Assembly: GCA_002347725.1 (NCBI GenBank)
Contig: DDXA01000004.1
Span: forward strand, 186,001 to 250,000
Source of the DNA: Actinobacteria bacterium UBA2272
GTDB taxonomy: Bacteria > Actinomycetota > Coriobacteriia > Anaerosomatales > Anaerosomataceae
Length of the DNA: 64,000 nt
Direction of reading: 5' to 3'
In this document: positions 25,744 to 35,054 of the stretch, piece by piece
Layout of the letters: every line of letters begins with the position of its first letter
Numbering within the stretch: position 1 is the stretch's first letter
Translations under genes and position numbers: made by a program
Notes under the pieces: model-generated
Told to the model about the DNA's origin: nothing
Seen by the model: only the letters and a program-made list of their open reading frames with translations
Databases searched by the model: none

Positions 25744-26969
25744 TGGCCGCTCCGAACATGGCAGGCGGCGCAGTACGTCGGGTTGTGGCACTCGAAGCAC
25801 GCCTGGGCGCCGCCTTCACGCACCGCGCCCATATGTTGCGGGATCCACGGCTGCGTCGGGTCTGCTGTCTTGTGGTGGCATGCGTTGCAGAACTCGGTAC
25901 CGACGGCCTCGACCGGGCGGCCCTCGCCGGCATGGCACATCGCACACGAGTCGGCCTGCTGCTTGCCCGCCTCGCCATGACCGGTGAGGAAGCCCTCGGG
26001 GTGCGGCATCTCGACACCGTGACAGTCGACGCAGAACGTGTCCACGATGTGGCACGTGCTGCAGTAGTCGATAGACGAGACGTCCGCCAGATGCAGCACG
26101 TGGTCGTCGCCGGAGGAGGGAGCGTAGGATCCGCCGGCCTCGGCGGTCGCTTCCTCACTCGCCCCGTGGACGACCGGCTTGCGCACCGACTCGGCCGGAC
26201 GACCCGTGGCGTGGTCGACCTCCATGTTCGCCAGCAGCGCGTGGCCCTTGGGGTAGAAGCCCTCCTCCTTGTGATTGGCGGGCTTGAGATCGAACGACGC
26301 GCTGTGGCACACGGCACACTCGCCGGGGGCCTTGTACTCATCGCCGGACGGTGACTCGGCCGTGAGCGTGTGGCAGCGGAAGCACGCGGTCATCGTCATG
26401 AAGTCGGCATGCAGGGCGGCAGGCTCGCCGCTCTCCGGGTCGACCATCGTGATCTCGAGCCCGGCCTCCGGATGGGCGACCCGGTTGTGACACGCCGTGC
26501 AGTGGACGTCCTTCTCCTCGTGGACCTCGTGGTCGATGAGGATGCCCTTGCTCGGCGTGATGAGACGGTTCTCCGAGTGGCACTGCGTGCACTGCCCGGA
26601 GCCCATGTGTGCGCCGTCGAGCGCCAGGTGGCTCACGGGGTTGAGCGGTACGTGATACGTCTTCGTCGCGAGTTCGTACGCTCCCACGATGCCGGCGTGG
26701 GCCTTGTGATAGAGGAAGGTCACCGGATCGGCGTTGACCGGGAGGTGGCACGAGATGCACGCGACCATGTTGTGCGACGAACCGTCGTAGGCGACCACTG
26801 GATCGAGCTGGACCGAGTGGCAGAAGCCGCCGCAGAACCAGTAGCTCGACGTGGCGCCGAGCGCGACCATCATCACCAGAAGCACGCTGACGATGCCGAC
26901 GGCCGACCAGATGAGATACCGCGGCCGGCGCACCGGGTCTTTGAATCCGGCAAGAGGGTTCAGCGACAT
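25740..26969 (-). CDS. NapC/NirT-like membrane multihaem cytochrome (12 haem sites)
   Basis: ATG follows AGGAG. The 409-residue product has a single N-terminal helix (LIWSAVGIVSVLLVMMVALG). A first haem site CGGFCH of CX3CH form (26817-26834) follows, then CISCH and nine more in a run to CFECH and CAACH: eleven CXXCH plus the variant. The front end resembles NapC/NrfH quinol dehydrogenases, which take electrons from menaquinol. The rear resembles the 12-haem protein at 8322. This is the best candidate in the window for the quinol-oxidising entry point. It lies 25 bases after the 15-haem gene. Confidence 0.85.
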   Translation of the reverse strand: MSLNPLAGFKDPVRRPRYLIWSAVGIVSVLLVMMVALGATSSYWFCGGFCHSVQLDPVVAYDGSSHNMVACISCHLPVNADPVTFLYHKAHAGIVGAYELATKTYHVPLNPVSHLALDGAHMGSGQCTQCHSENRLITPSKGILIDHEVHEEKDVHCTACHNRVAHPEAGLEITMVDPESGEPAALHADFMTMTACFRCHTLTAESPSGDEYKAPGECAVCHSASFDLKPANHKEEGFYPKGHALLANMEVDHATGRPAESVRKPVVHGASEEATAEAGGSYAPSSGDDHVLHLADVSSIDYCSTCHIVDTFCVDCHGVEMPHPEGFLTGHGEAGKQQADSCAMCHAGEGRPVEAVGTEFCNACHHKTADPTQPWIPQHMGAVREGGAQACFECHNPTYCAACHVRSGQ

Positions 26970-26994
26970 GAAGCGGCTCCTAGCGGGTCGAGGA

Positions 26995-28473
26995 TCAGAA
27001 GTCTACGCCGACGATCTCGCCAGGAACAACGCCGTGGCAGATCAGACAGTTGCCGTCGAACGGGAACTGGTAGTGCCGCAGCATGAAGTAGAACTGGCTG
27101 CCGTGCGGGTTGTGACACGAGGACGTACACGACAGTGCGCTCTTGGCGTTGACGTCGTAGAACACCGGCCTCACCGGGTGCTTGTTGCGGTCGTTGCCGC
27201 CGGTGATGTCATCGAAGTCCACCTTGGCGTGACACGGGAAGCACACCTCGGGCTGCGGCCCCTTCAGCAGCGGGCCCCAGTCGGATCCGTGCGGCGTATG
27301 GCAGCGCCAGCACGGTGTCGATCGGTGCGCCGACAGGTCGTAGCTGGCCTGTATCGGCACCGAGTGGCAGTCGTAGCAGATGTCGTTGCCCTCGCTGTAC
27401 AGCAACCCCACGTAGTTGGTCGCGTGCGGGTCGTGGCAACTGCTGCAGTTGAGTGAGATCGTGCCGACGGGGTGATGGCTCACCTTGAGGAAGTCGTTCT
27501 TGATCTCCCCATGACAGTCGTAGCACAAGGCCGGCTGGTTCTTGATGAGCAGCGGCAGGTAGTTGGAACCGTGCGGCTCGTGACAGCCGGTGCAGTTGTC
27601 GTAAAGGAACGGCTGGTGCTGGACGCCCATGCGCGACAGGCGCGCCACCGATGGATGGCACGTGAAGCACAGGCTGCGCTGTGAGTCGACGAGGATCCCC
27701 CGATAGCTCGACGCGTGCGGGTTGTGGCAGTCGAGGCAGACCCGGGCAGCGAAGGACGGATGGACCTGGTCGCGCGCCATCTCCGGCCCGACCTTGTGGC
27801 ACGTGACGCACAGGTCACGCACGTCTTGCGTGAGCATCCCCGCGAAGTCCGACGCGTGCGGATCATGGCAGTCGACGCAGTAGCCGTTCATGAACGGTGC
27901 GTGCGTGTACGGCTCGGCGCGTAGCGGCCCCATGTTGCCATGGCACATCCAGCACAGTTCGTTGGCGGGCATCACGAGTTCCGACTCGGCATCCTTGATC
28001 TCGGTCGTCGTCTCCGAGACGACGCGGTCGGGGTCGACCTCACCAGGTGCCCGCCCGTCCGGCGTGTCGAACACGTCGAGCACGAGCTTCAGCGGCAGCC
28101 ACTCCACGAGCGTGCGCACACGGTTCCATGCCATCTCGAGACCCTTGAGTACGGTCTCGGTGCGTATCTCGCCGTGAGGCGTGTGACAGGTCGTGCACCG
28201 CTCGAGCATGAAGGGCTGGTGGACAGCGGTTCTGGAGAAGTCCGGGATGAGCTCCGTGTGACACTGAAGGCACTCGAGGTTACGCAGCACACCGCGCACG
28301 ACCTCATCGTCACCGCGGCTCAGATACGACTGGGTGATGGTCGTGATCGCGCACAGGAGCAGCAGGAGAACCAGCACGGCGGCAAAGACCCCACGGCCAC
28401 GACGGTTCGTGGTCCCGGTCTCTTCGCCGCCATCGGGCCCGGCGTCTATGGCCGATACGTCCGGTTCGCTCAA
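26995..28473 (-). CDS. Fifteen-haem-site membrane-anchored cytochrome c (doubled CXXCH type)
   Basis: The start is TTG at 28471-28473, six bases after GGGGAG; a GTG at 28489-28491 overlaps that site and is less likely. The product has 492 residues: one N-terminal helix (GVFAAVLVLLLLLCAIT), then a regular repeat of CXXCH pairs with CHDPHAS / CHNPHAS / CHEPHGSN phrases. There are fourteen CXXCH and one CX3CH (CTSSCH, 27112-27129). This is the doubled-CXXCH architecture of nitrite- and metal-reducer relay cytochromes. It is the first gene of a three-gene operon with the NapC-like and NHL genes. A relay from the membrane outwards is likely. Confidence 0.88.
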   Translation of the reverse strand: MSEPDVSAIDAGPDGGEETGTTNRRGRGVFAAVLVLLLLLCAITTITQSYLSRGDDEVVRGVLRNLECLQCHTELIPDFSRTAVHQPFMLERCTTCHTPHGEIRTETVLKGLEMAWNRVRTLVEWLPLKLVLDVFDTPDGRAPGEVDPDRVVSETTTEIKDAESELVMPANELCWMCHGNMGPLRAEPYTHAPFMNGYCVDCHDPHASDFAGMLTQDVRDLCVTCHKVGPEMARDQVHPSFAARVCLDCHNPHASSYRGILVDSQRSLCFTCHPSVARLSRMGVQHQPFLYDNCTGCHEPHGSNYLPLLIKNQPALCYDCHGEIKNDFLKVSHHPVGTISLNCSSCHDPHATNYVGLLYSEGNDICYDCHSVPIQASYDLSAHRSTPCWRCHTPHGSDWGPLLKGPQPEVCFPCHAKVDFDDITGGNDRNKHPVRPVFYDVNAKSALSCTSSCHNPHGSQFYFMLRHYQFPFDGNCLICHGVVPGEIVGVDF

Positions 28474-28681
28474 CGGTTCTCCCCAACACACGCAAACGGG
28501 GTACCCGCACGCTCGAACGCGGCAGGCGCCCCCTCTGCCGTCAGTCTATCACGCAGGCCCGCGTCCGAGTTCCGCGATTCACAATCACTTCGGCGCGCTT
28601 CTGCGGGCAGCATTCGCGATGTCCCTCGGTCACCGTGCTCGGGTGGCTTCGGCGCACTGCGTGTGCGCTCCAGGTTCATTC

Positions 28682-28687
28682 ATCATA
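28682..28687 (-). promoter_or_regulatory. Putative -10 element (TATGAT) of the 15-haem operon
   Basis: In the 246-base gap 28474-28719, minus-strand TATGAT follows a palindrome and T-rich stretch (TCACGCGTGAGTTTTG) just past the NHL stop. That palindrome may act as a weak terminator for the upstream operon. The leader would be about 200 bases. Confidence 0.35.
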
Positions 28688-28719
28688 ACAAAACTCACGC
28701 GTGACCGGGACCGCCACAC

Positions 28720-29844
28720 TCAGTTCACAAGACGCACGAACTGCACCCTGCCGGCGCCCTTGTCGGCGATCACGACGAAGCCCCTGAGCACCTCCACGTC
28801 GTTCGCGAAGTTGAGCTGCCCGGGCTGCACCCCCCGCTCGCCGTACCGGGAGATGATCTCGCCCTCGGCGGAGATCCTGACCAGGTCGAACCCGAACGCA
28901 TCGGCCACGAGGATCGAGCCGTCCGGCATGACCGTGAGTCCGCGCGGGAGTTCGATCTCGCGCTCCTCCTTGTCGCTCACGCCACCCGAGATGGTTCCGA
29001 CCTGCCAGAGCACCTCGCCTTCCGACGTGAAGGCCGTGACGCGATTGTGGTTGGAGTCCGAGACATAGACCGTCGCACCGTCATCGCTTACCGCGATGCC
29101 GTTGGGCCGGTCCAGGTCGCCGGCCCCGGTGCCCGGCTTACCCCACTGCGCGACGAACTCGCCCTGGCGATCGAAGACGACGATCTGATACGAGTCGGTC
29201 ACGTAGACCCGCTCCCCGCTCACTGCGACATCGGTGGCGGCGATCCCGAGCCCACCGGCTCCGGAGCCACCGCGGCCTGTCACCGCGAGCGGGTCCGGGA
29301 AGCGCAGAAGCGGCGCGCCGTCGGGGTCGAACACCTCGACGGAATCGTTGTAGAGGCTCGCCACGTAGACGTTGCCGTCCTCGTCGGTGTCGATGCCGAC
29401 GGGATAGTTGAGCGATCCCGGCGCGTAAGTCGAGGCCGCGCCGGCGGCGGGCTTAGCCACCCCGAACGAACCGAACTCGAATTGGAAACGCCCCTGGGAG
29501 TCGAAGACGCACACGCGGCTGTTGCCCGCGTCGGTCACGTAGATCCGGCTGCCCTCGCCAACGGCAACACCCATCGGCCGGTCGAACAGCGGCCGGTCAC
29601 CCTCGGCGGGGCCATGGACCTGCCAGACCGGCTGGATCCCCTGCTTCGCGGGTACGTCGGTCAGAACCTCCGGCCGGCCGAGGAACCACAGCAGGTAGAT
29701 GAGGAGTCCGATGAGGATCAGCGTCAGGGCGATCGCGAGCAGCATGAACGCACGCCGCGGCGTGAGGTTGAAGCCACGGCGGGGCTGCAGCACGTCTGAC
29801 TCGGGAGTCGGCTCGAAAGCCTCCGGTGCATTGTTGTCGGACAC
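28720..29844 (-). CDS. Membrane-anchored NHL-repeat protein
   Basis: GTG at 29842-29844 is preceded by GGAAGG and lies four bases after the TPR gene stop. The 374-residue product has one helix (AFMLLAIALTLILIGLLIYL) and a six-bladed NHL propeller (GVAVGEGSRIYVTDAGNSRV, GIDTDEDGNVYVASLYN, GIAVSDDGATVYVSDSNHNR, GLTVMPDGSILVADAFG). It has no C-terminal helix. With its TPR neighbour it mirrors the 6379/4892 pair. It ends just before the promoter of the 15-haem operon. Confidence 0.83.
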   Translation of the reverse strand: MSDNNAPEAFEPTPESDVLQPRRGFNLTPRRAFMLLAIALTLILIGLLIYLLWFLGRPEVLTDVPAKQGIQPVWQVHGPAEGDRPLFDRPMGVAVGEGSRIYVTDAGNSRVCVFDSQGRFQFEFGSFGVAKPAAGAASTYAPGSLNYPVGIDTDEDGNVYVASLYNDSVEVFDPDGAPLLRFPDPLAVTGRGGSGAGGLGIAATDVAVSGERVYVTDSYQIVVFDRQGEFVAQWGKPGTGAGDLDRPNGIAVSDDGATVYVSDSNHNRVTAFTSEGEVLWQVGTISGGVSDKEEREIELPRGLTVMPDGSILVADAFGFDLVRISAEGEIISRYGERGVQPGQLNFANDVEVLRGFVVIADKGAGRVQFVRLVN

Positions 29845-29848
29845 GCTC

Positions 29849-30577
29849 CTACCCTTCCTGACCGAGTCGGCGGAGGCCCTCCCGGGCCTCGGCATAGTCT
29901 GGCGTGTAGACGAGCGCTCCGCGATAGTACTCGATGGCCTGCGGCACGAGTCCGAGCTGCTCGCACGAGTAGCCCGCAAGATACTGCAGGTCCGCGAAGT
30001 GCGGCCGGGCCTCGATGACCGGTTCGAGTGCCGTGAGCGCGGACTTGTACTGCTTCTTGCCGACGTAGTACTCGCCGAGCGCCTTGGCGGCGAGGGCATG
30101 ATCGGGCGCGACCTCGAGTACGTCCCAGAAGGCGACCTCGGCATCCTTCGTACGGCCGAGTTCGCCCAACACGACGCCGGTGTTGTACAGCGCGCCCGTG
30201 TTGCCCGGATCGGCCGCCAGCACCGCCTCGTAGGCCGTGAGGGCGTCCTCGTAGTCACCGCGCTGCTGGTAGGCATAGCCAAGACCGAGCATGCTCTCGG
30301 GATCGTCCGGATTCGAGTCCACGGTTCGCTGCCACTCCGCGACAGCTACATCGGTTGGCGACCCCGCGGAGTCCGAACCCACGATCACGCCGCGGATCAC
30401 GTAGCCGCCAAGCACGGCCACGACGAGCAGCAGAAGGAGGACCGTCAGCGCGAGCCAGCCGGGGATGAGGTCCTGCGTGATCTGCTCCGCCTGCGATGAC
30501 GCCAGCCGTGAAGCGCCGCCGTTGTCGGCGGACTCGGCGCGAGCGGGATCAGGGTCGATGTCGTTGGTGTGCTGCAC
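29849..30577 (-). CDS. Membrane-anchored TPR protein
   Basis: The start is GTG at 30575-30577. The 242-residue product has a cytoplasmic N-terminus of about 40 residues and one helix (LALTVLLLLLVVAVLGGYVI). Four to five TPR units follow, such as SMLGLGYAYQQRGDYEDALT and YLAGYSCEQLGLVPQAIEYY. It lies 35 bases after rex and four before the NHL gene. A scaffolding role at the membrane surface is inferred from the fold. The first TPR-NHL pair in this window has the same organisation. Confidence 0.8.
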   Translation of the reverse strand: MQHTNDIDPDPARAESADNGGASRLASSQAEQITQDLIPGWLALTVLLLLLVVAVLGGYVIRGVIVGSDSAGSPTDVAVAEWQRTVDSNPDDPESMLGLGYAYQQRGDYEDALTAYEAVLAADPGNTGALYNTGVVLGELGRTKDAEVAFWDVLEVAPDHALAAKALGEYYVGKKQYKSALTALEPVIEARPHFADLQYLAGYSCEQLGLVPQAIEYYRGALVYTPDYAEAREGLRRLGQEG

Positions 30578-30612
30578 GACACTCCGTTTCCTTATGTGTG
30601 ACGCGACAGTCG

Positions 30613-31257
30613 CTACAGCGGCTTCTGTGCCAGATAGAACGAGAGGATCTGCAGCTCAGTGGACAGGCATGTCTGCCGCACTGCCACCTCGTCGGGAACA
30701 GCCAGCCGAACGGGAGCGAGGTTGAGGATGGCTCTCACCCCGGCCTTCACCACGCGATCGGCAAGCGCCTGGGTGACCGGCGCCGGCGTCGCCATGATGA
30801 CGATCTCCGCGTGAGACTCGACGAGCACGTCCTCCAGGTCGTCGACCGAGCTCACGACGATGGGGCCCGAGAGCGACTGGACCTCGGTGCCGATCTTGGC
30901 CGGGTCGCTATCCATGACCGCGACGATCTCGAAGCCGCGCTCGACGAAACCGCTGTAACCGAGCAGAGCGCCGCCGAACCGGCCGAAGCCGATGATCGCG
31001 GCGCGGCGCCGCTCGGCGATGCCGAGCACGCCGGATATGTGGGCGATGAGGCTCTCGACGTCGTAGCCGATGCCTCGCGTGCCCAGCTCTCCGAGGTAGG
31101 ACAGGTCCTTGCGCACCTGCGCGGCGTTGGTGCCGCACATCTCGGCCATCTCGACCGAGTTGACCAGCGGCATCCGCTGAGCCTGCGCTTCGAGCAGACA
31201 CCGCAGGTACAACGGCAGACGCTGGATCGTGGTCTGGGGTACGATTGCGCGTTCCAT
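30613..31257 (-). CDS. rex: Redox-sensing transcriptional repressor Rex
   Basis: ATG at 31255-31257 follows GGGAGG; the product has 214 residues, the usual Rex length. The N-terminal winged helix (TIQRLPLYLRCLLEAQAQ, AQVRKDLSYLGELGTRGIGY) is followed by an intact NADH-binding Rossmann motif (IIGFGRFGGALLGY). The C-terminal dimer helix (STELQILSFYLAQKPL) swaps between subunits in the family. Known role: repression of anaerobic and respiratory genes that is relieved by a high NADH/NAD ratio. It is embedded between a glycan polymerase gene and the TPR/NHL pair. Confidence 0.95.
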   Translation of the reverse strand: MERAIVPQTTIQRLPLYLRCLLEAQAQRMPLVNSVEMAEMCGTNAAQVRKDLSYLGELGTRGIGYDVESLIAHISGVLGIAERRRAAIIGFGRFGGALLGYSGFVERGFEIVAVMDSDPAKIGTEVQSLSGPIVVSSVDDLEDVLVESHAEIVIMATPAPVTQALADRVVKAGVRAILNLAPVRLAVPDEVAVRQTCLSTELQILSFYLAQKPL

Positions 31258-31273
31258 CGAACCTCCCGATCGA

Positions 31274-33688
31274 TTACGGGGCGGATGTGGTCGCCGAGGC
31301 CTCTTCGGCGTCCATCTGGGCCAGGCTGGCAAGGGCGTCGGCGTTGTCCGGCGAACGCCTGAGCACGTGCGCGAATGCGGCGCGTGCGTCATCGGGCCGG
31401 CCGACTCTGCGATAGGTCTCGCCGAGCATGAGCCATGCGCCCGTGTAACGGCTGTCGAGGCCCGTGGCGAACTCGAGCTCGGTCACTGCCTCCTCGATGC
31501 TGCCGGTGTTCATCAACGCGATGGCGAGCTGGACCCGGACGGCGGGACCATACTCCTCCACGAGCACCCCGAGACGCGCAACCTCGATCGCCCGCTGGTA
31601 GTACGCGGGGTCGATGTACGTGCCCGCCTGGTTGTAGAGGTTCGAGAAGAAGACGTAGGTGTCGTACTCGTTGGGCACGTAGACGATCGTGTCGCGGAAT
31701 GCGGCCTCCGCGTTTGCCAGGTAGGCCTCGGCGGTGCCGCGCAGCGCCTCATCTCCGGAGGATGCGTACTGAGAGGCCGCGGCCTCGAACAGCTTCTGCC
31801 ACGCCGCGCCGAGCTCGAGACGATACATCTCGTTGTAGGGGTTGAGTTCGATGGCCCGCTCGATCTCGGTGACCGACGCGGTACCGCTCGTGAGCACGCG
31901 GCCGGACAGGTAGTGGTGATCGGCGAGGACGTACCGGACGTTGAACACGAGGCCGACGACGAGCAGGACGCCGACGAGCGGTATCGCGATCGCCTTCCAC
32001 GACGGAGCAGTAAGCTGCCTGGCATGCGCGCCGGGGCCGAGCAGGACACCCATGGCCAGCCACATGATCACTGTAGAGCCGGTGACCGACAGACCGAACA
32101 ACAGATGCACGACGTATCCGGCCACGGCGGCCCAGAAGCCGGCGAGCAACAGCCGTTCGGTCCCCTTTCCCCGGGCGAACACGTCACGTGCCGACGAGGC
32201 CAGCGCGTATGCGATCAAGCCGTAGACGAGCAACAGCCCGGGAATACCGATCCCACTCGCAAGCTGGAGCGGATAGTTGTGCACGTTGTCGGCCACCGAC
32301 AGATACCCGGCCGACTCGACGTACTCGGCGGGCTTGAACATCGGGAAGAGCAGCCGGAAGGTATCCGCGCCCCAGCCGAAGATCGGGCGCTCGGCGATCG
32401 CCGCACGTGCGGCCTCCCAGATCTGGAAACGGGTGAGCGCGCTGCCCTGATCGAACTGGAAGATGGAGACCACGCGCGTCATGACGTTGCGGACGGCATC
32501 GGGCTGAAGCGAGCTCGCGATGACCGCAACCGCTCCGACCGCGCCCGCCGCGCCCATGAACGCCTTGTCGATGACGGTGAGCCGCATCTCGGAGCCCGCA
32601 CGAGCGCGCAGATACGCGACGACCAGCAGCACGAGCGAGACGGTCGCCCCGATCCAGGCGCCACGCACGTATGACGTGATACCTACGAACACGTTGAACA
32701 CCGTGAACACCCAGTAGATGCCGCGCCAGAGCCTGTGGTTCTCGGTGAATGCCAGGGCGATCGCTATCGCCCACGGAAAGATGAGGTAGCCGCCGAGAAG
32801 GTCGGGGTTGCCGAACGTGGCAAACGCGCGGTTCGTCTCGAACGGCAGGTTGCCCCACTGCACGGGATCGATCGAGACGGCCGCAAGCCCCCGCTGCACG
32901 GCCTGCTCGATGTTGCCGTCGAGGCCGAGGTAGAACACGATTCCGCCGAAAAACGCGATCGCGGCGCCGATGAACAGCGCGCGACGCGTCTCGGGGTCAC
33001 CCCCGGCACGCGTGAAGGCGAGCGCGAGCAGACCGCCCGCCACACCGAGGGCGCCGACCAGGGAGAGCGGCAGGAGCACGCGGGCGGCACCGAGGCTCAC
33101 GGTGCCGATCACCTGGATGGCGCCGTAGGCAGCCACGAGGAACCCGCCGATAGCGAGCGAACGCGCGAGCGAGCGGATGCGCGACGGCCTGTCGGCGTAC
33201 TGGAGCGCGACGAAGAACGTCACGGCATAGGTGATGAACGATATGAGGCCCTCGAAACGCCGGTACTTGCCGAAGATGGCGGTGGGCGGATGCACGGAGA
33301 GTACCGAGGTGAGCACCAGCCACGCGAGGACCGCGAGGACGACCCATTCGACGCGGGTGAAGCGGATCTTGCCGCCCCGCATGAACATGCCGATCGCCCA
33401 GGAGCCGAGCGCGATGAGCATGAGTCCGCGCTGGACGAACACCTTGGCGATGTCGAACTGATCGAACGTGAGCGGGATCCCGCCCGGGCTGAGCGGCCCG
33501 AAGTTGGACATCGCGATCGGGACGAGGATCACGAGGATGTGCAGACACGTCCACGCGACGCGGTCCCAGACATCCATCGGCGGCCCCGCCGAAGCGGAGG
33601 CGCCGGGCGCTTGTTTGTCGGCGTACTTCGCTGTCGACCCCCGGGCCGACGTGAAGGCAGCGCCTTTCTTCTTGTTGGCCACGCGCAC
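31274..33688 (-). CDS. O-antigen polymerase/ligase-like membrane protein with TPR tail
   Basis: The protein has 804 residues; GTG at 33686-33688 or the in-frame GTG two codons later fits the AGGAG site. About 12 helices include the Wzy_C-type region (SYVRGAWIGATVSLVLLVVA, FGWGADTFRLLFPMFKP, VHNYPLQLASGIGIPGLLLV). The C-terminal 250 residues are TPR-like (YTGAWLMLGETYRRVGRPDD). It has the same plan as the shorter protein at 9289. In this position, next to a polyprenyl-phosphate sugar transferase, it is probably the polymerase or ligase of the exopolysaccharide. Confidence 0.85.
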   Translation of the reverse strand: MRVANKKKGAAFTSARGSTAKYADKQAPGASASAGPPMDVWDRVAWTCLHILVILVPIAMSNFGPLSPGGIPLTFDQFDIAKVFVQRGLMLIALGSWAIGMFMRGGKIRFTRVEWVVLAVLAWLVLTSVLSVHPPTAIFGKYRRFEGLISFITYAVTFFVALQYADRPSRIRSLARSLAIGGFLVAAYGAIQVIGTVSLGAARVLLPLSLVGALGVAGGLLALAFTRAGGDPETRRALFIGAAIAFFGGIVFYLGLDGNIEQAVQRGLAAVSIDPVQWGNLPFETNRAFATFGNPDLLGGYLIFPWAIAIALAFTENHRLWRGIYWVFTVFNVFVGITSYVRGAWIGATVSLVLLVVAYLRARAGSEMRLTVIDKAFMGAAGAVGAVAVIASSLQPDAVRNVMTRVVSIFQFDQGSALTRFQIWEAARAAIAERPIFGWGADTFRLLFPMFKPAEYVESAGYLSVADNVHNYPLQLASGIGIPGLLLVYGLIAYALASSARDVFARGKGTERLLLAGFWAAVAGYVVHLLFGLSVTGSTVIMWLAMGVLLGPGAHARQLTAPSWKAIAIPLVGVLLVVGLVFNVRYVLADHHYLSGRVLTSGTASVTEIERAIELNPYNEMYRLELGAAWQKLFEAAASQYASSGDEALRGTAEAYLANAEAAFRDTIVYVPNEYDTYVFFSNLYNQAGTYIDPAYYQRAIEVARLGVLVEEYGPAVRVQLAIALMNTGSIEEAVTELEFATGLDSRYTGAWLMLGETYRRVGRPDDARAAFAHVLRRSPDNADALASLAQMDAEEASATTSAP

Positions 33689-33692
33689 GCTC

Positions 33693-35054
33693 CTAACGGG
33701 CCCCGCGTCCGGTGAGAACGACCCGCACCGTCTCCGCGAGGATCTGCAGGTCCATAAGCAACGTCTGATGATACATGTAGATGAGGTCGAACTTCAGCTT
33801 ACGTTCCGGCGTCGTGGCATAGTGCCCGCTCACCTGCGCAAGCCCGGTCGCCCCCGGCTTGACCCTGAACCGCTCCCGGTAGCCCGGGATCGCCTTGACG
33901 TACCGCTCAACGAAAAACGGCCGCTCCGGCCGCGGACCGACGAAACTCATGTGACCGAGCATGATGTTGACGAGCTGCGGCAGCTCATCGATCCGGTACC
34001 GCCTGAGCGCGCGCCCGACGGCGGTGATCCGGGCGTCGTCCTCACCCGCGAGCACCGGGCCCGAGTGCGCCTCGGCGTCACGCACCATCGTGCGGAACTT
34101 GATGACGCGGAAGGTCTTGAGATCACGTCCCGAGCGCTCCTGCGTGAAGAAGACCGGCCACCCCATCGTCACGAGGATGGCGAGTGCCGCGACGAGCAGC
34201 AGCGGCGAGAGCACCGCGAGCAGCAGCGCAGAGAACCCCACGTCGATCACGCGCTTGACGCCGACGAACCACCCCCGCGTGGCGGGGCGGGTCAGCTCCA
34301 TGAGCGGGATGTCGCTCACCGTCGAGTCAACCGTGCCGATGAATATCTCGTACAGCTCGGGGATGACCTCGACCCGCACGTCGGATTCGTTGCCGATCGC
34401 CATCTCCTCGATGAGCTCGCGGATCGCCACGGGGCTCGCCACGATGACCCGGTCGATCCGCTCGGCAGCCACGATCGAGGCGACGTCCCCCACATCGCCG
34501 AGTACCGGTGCGCGGCATGCCGCAGCGCTCTCGGTCTCGTCGCGGCGAACGAAACCGACGACGCGATAGCCCCAGGCCGCCCGCCGCTCGAACTCGGCAG
34601 CCAGTTCGCACCCGACCTCGGTGGTCCCCACGATGAGGATCCGCTGCTCGGGCCAGCTGATGGGCGCGATGCGCATGAGCGTGATGCGCCAGCCGACGAG
34701 CAGCAGGAACTGCGCCGCCCACGCCATGACGATCGCAAGACGCGAGAACGAGAAGAATCGCGGCCCGGCGAAGAACGCGATCGCCGCCGTCAGGATCGCG
34801 CCGAGCGTGACCGCCTGGATCGCCGCGCGCGCAACCGCCCAGGTGCTCTCGACCCGCTCCGGCTCGTAGAGACCGTAGACGTGAGCAGCGCCAAGGTAGA
34901 CCGCGGTGATCAGCGGCCAGAGGCCCGCATACGCCGCGAAGTTGAACACGGGCAGCTCGCCGCCGAAACGCAGGTAGAACGCGCCGACGATGCTCGCGTT
35001 GATGACCAGCGCGTCGAGGACGATCGAGAGGGCTATGAACCTGCTTCGCGACAT
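33693..35054 (-). CDS. Polyprenyl-phosphate sugar-1-phosphate transferase (WbaP/CpsE type)
   Basis: The protein has 453 residues. Four N-terminal helices and a nucleotide-binding-like middle domain (ILIVGTTEVGCELAAEFERR) precede one more helix and the bacterial sugar transferase domain. That domain has the signatures FRVIKFRTMV, RYRIDELPQLVNIMLGHM, FVGPRPERP and KPGATGLAQVSG. Known role: it starts glycan synthesis by putting a sugar-1-phosphate on undecaprenyl phosphate. It is directly adjacent to the glycosyltransferase at 35055 and the polymerase at 31274, in one operon. Confidence 0.93.
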   Translation of the reverse strand: MSRSRFIALSIVLDALVINASIVGAFYLRFGGELPVFNFAAYAGLWPLITAVYLGAAHVYGLYEPERVESTWAVARAAIQAVTLGAILTAAIAFFAGPRFFSFSRLAIVMAWAAQFLLLVGWRITLMRIAPISWPEQRILIVGTTEVGCELAAEFERRAAWGYRVVGFVRRDETESAAACRAPVLGDVGDVASIVAAERIDRVIVASPVAIRELIEEMAIGNESDVRVEVIPELYEIFIGTVDSTVSDIPLMELTRPATRGWFVGVKRVIDVGFSALLLAVLSPLLLVAALAILVTMGWPVFFTQERSGRDLKTFRVIKFRTMVRDAEAHSGPVLAGEDDARITAVGRALRRYRIDELPQLVNIMLGHMSFVGPRPERPFFVERYVKAIPGYRERFRVKPGATGLAQVSGHYATTPERKLKFDLIYMYHQTLLMDLQILAETVRVVLTGRGAR

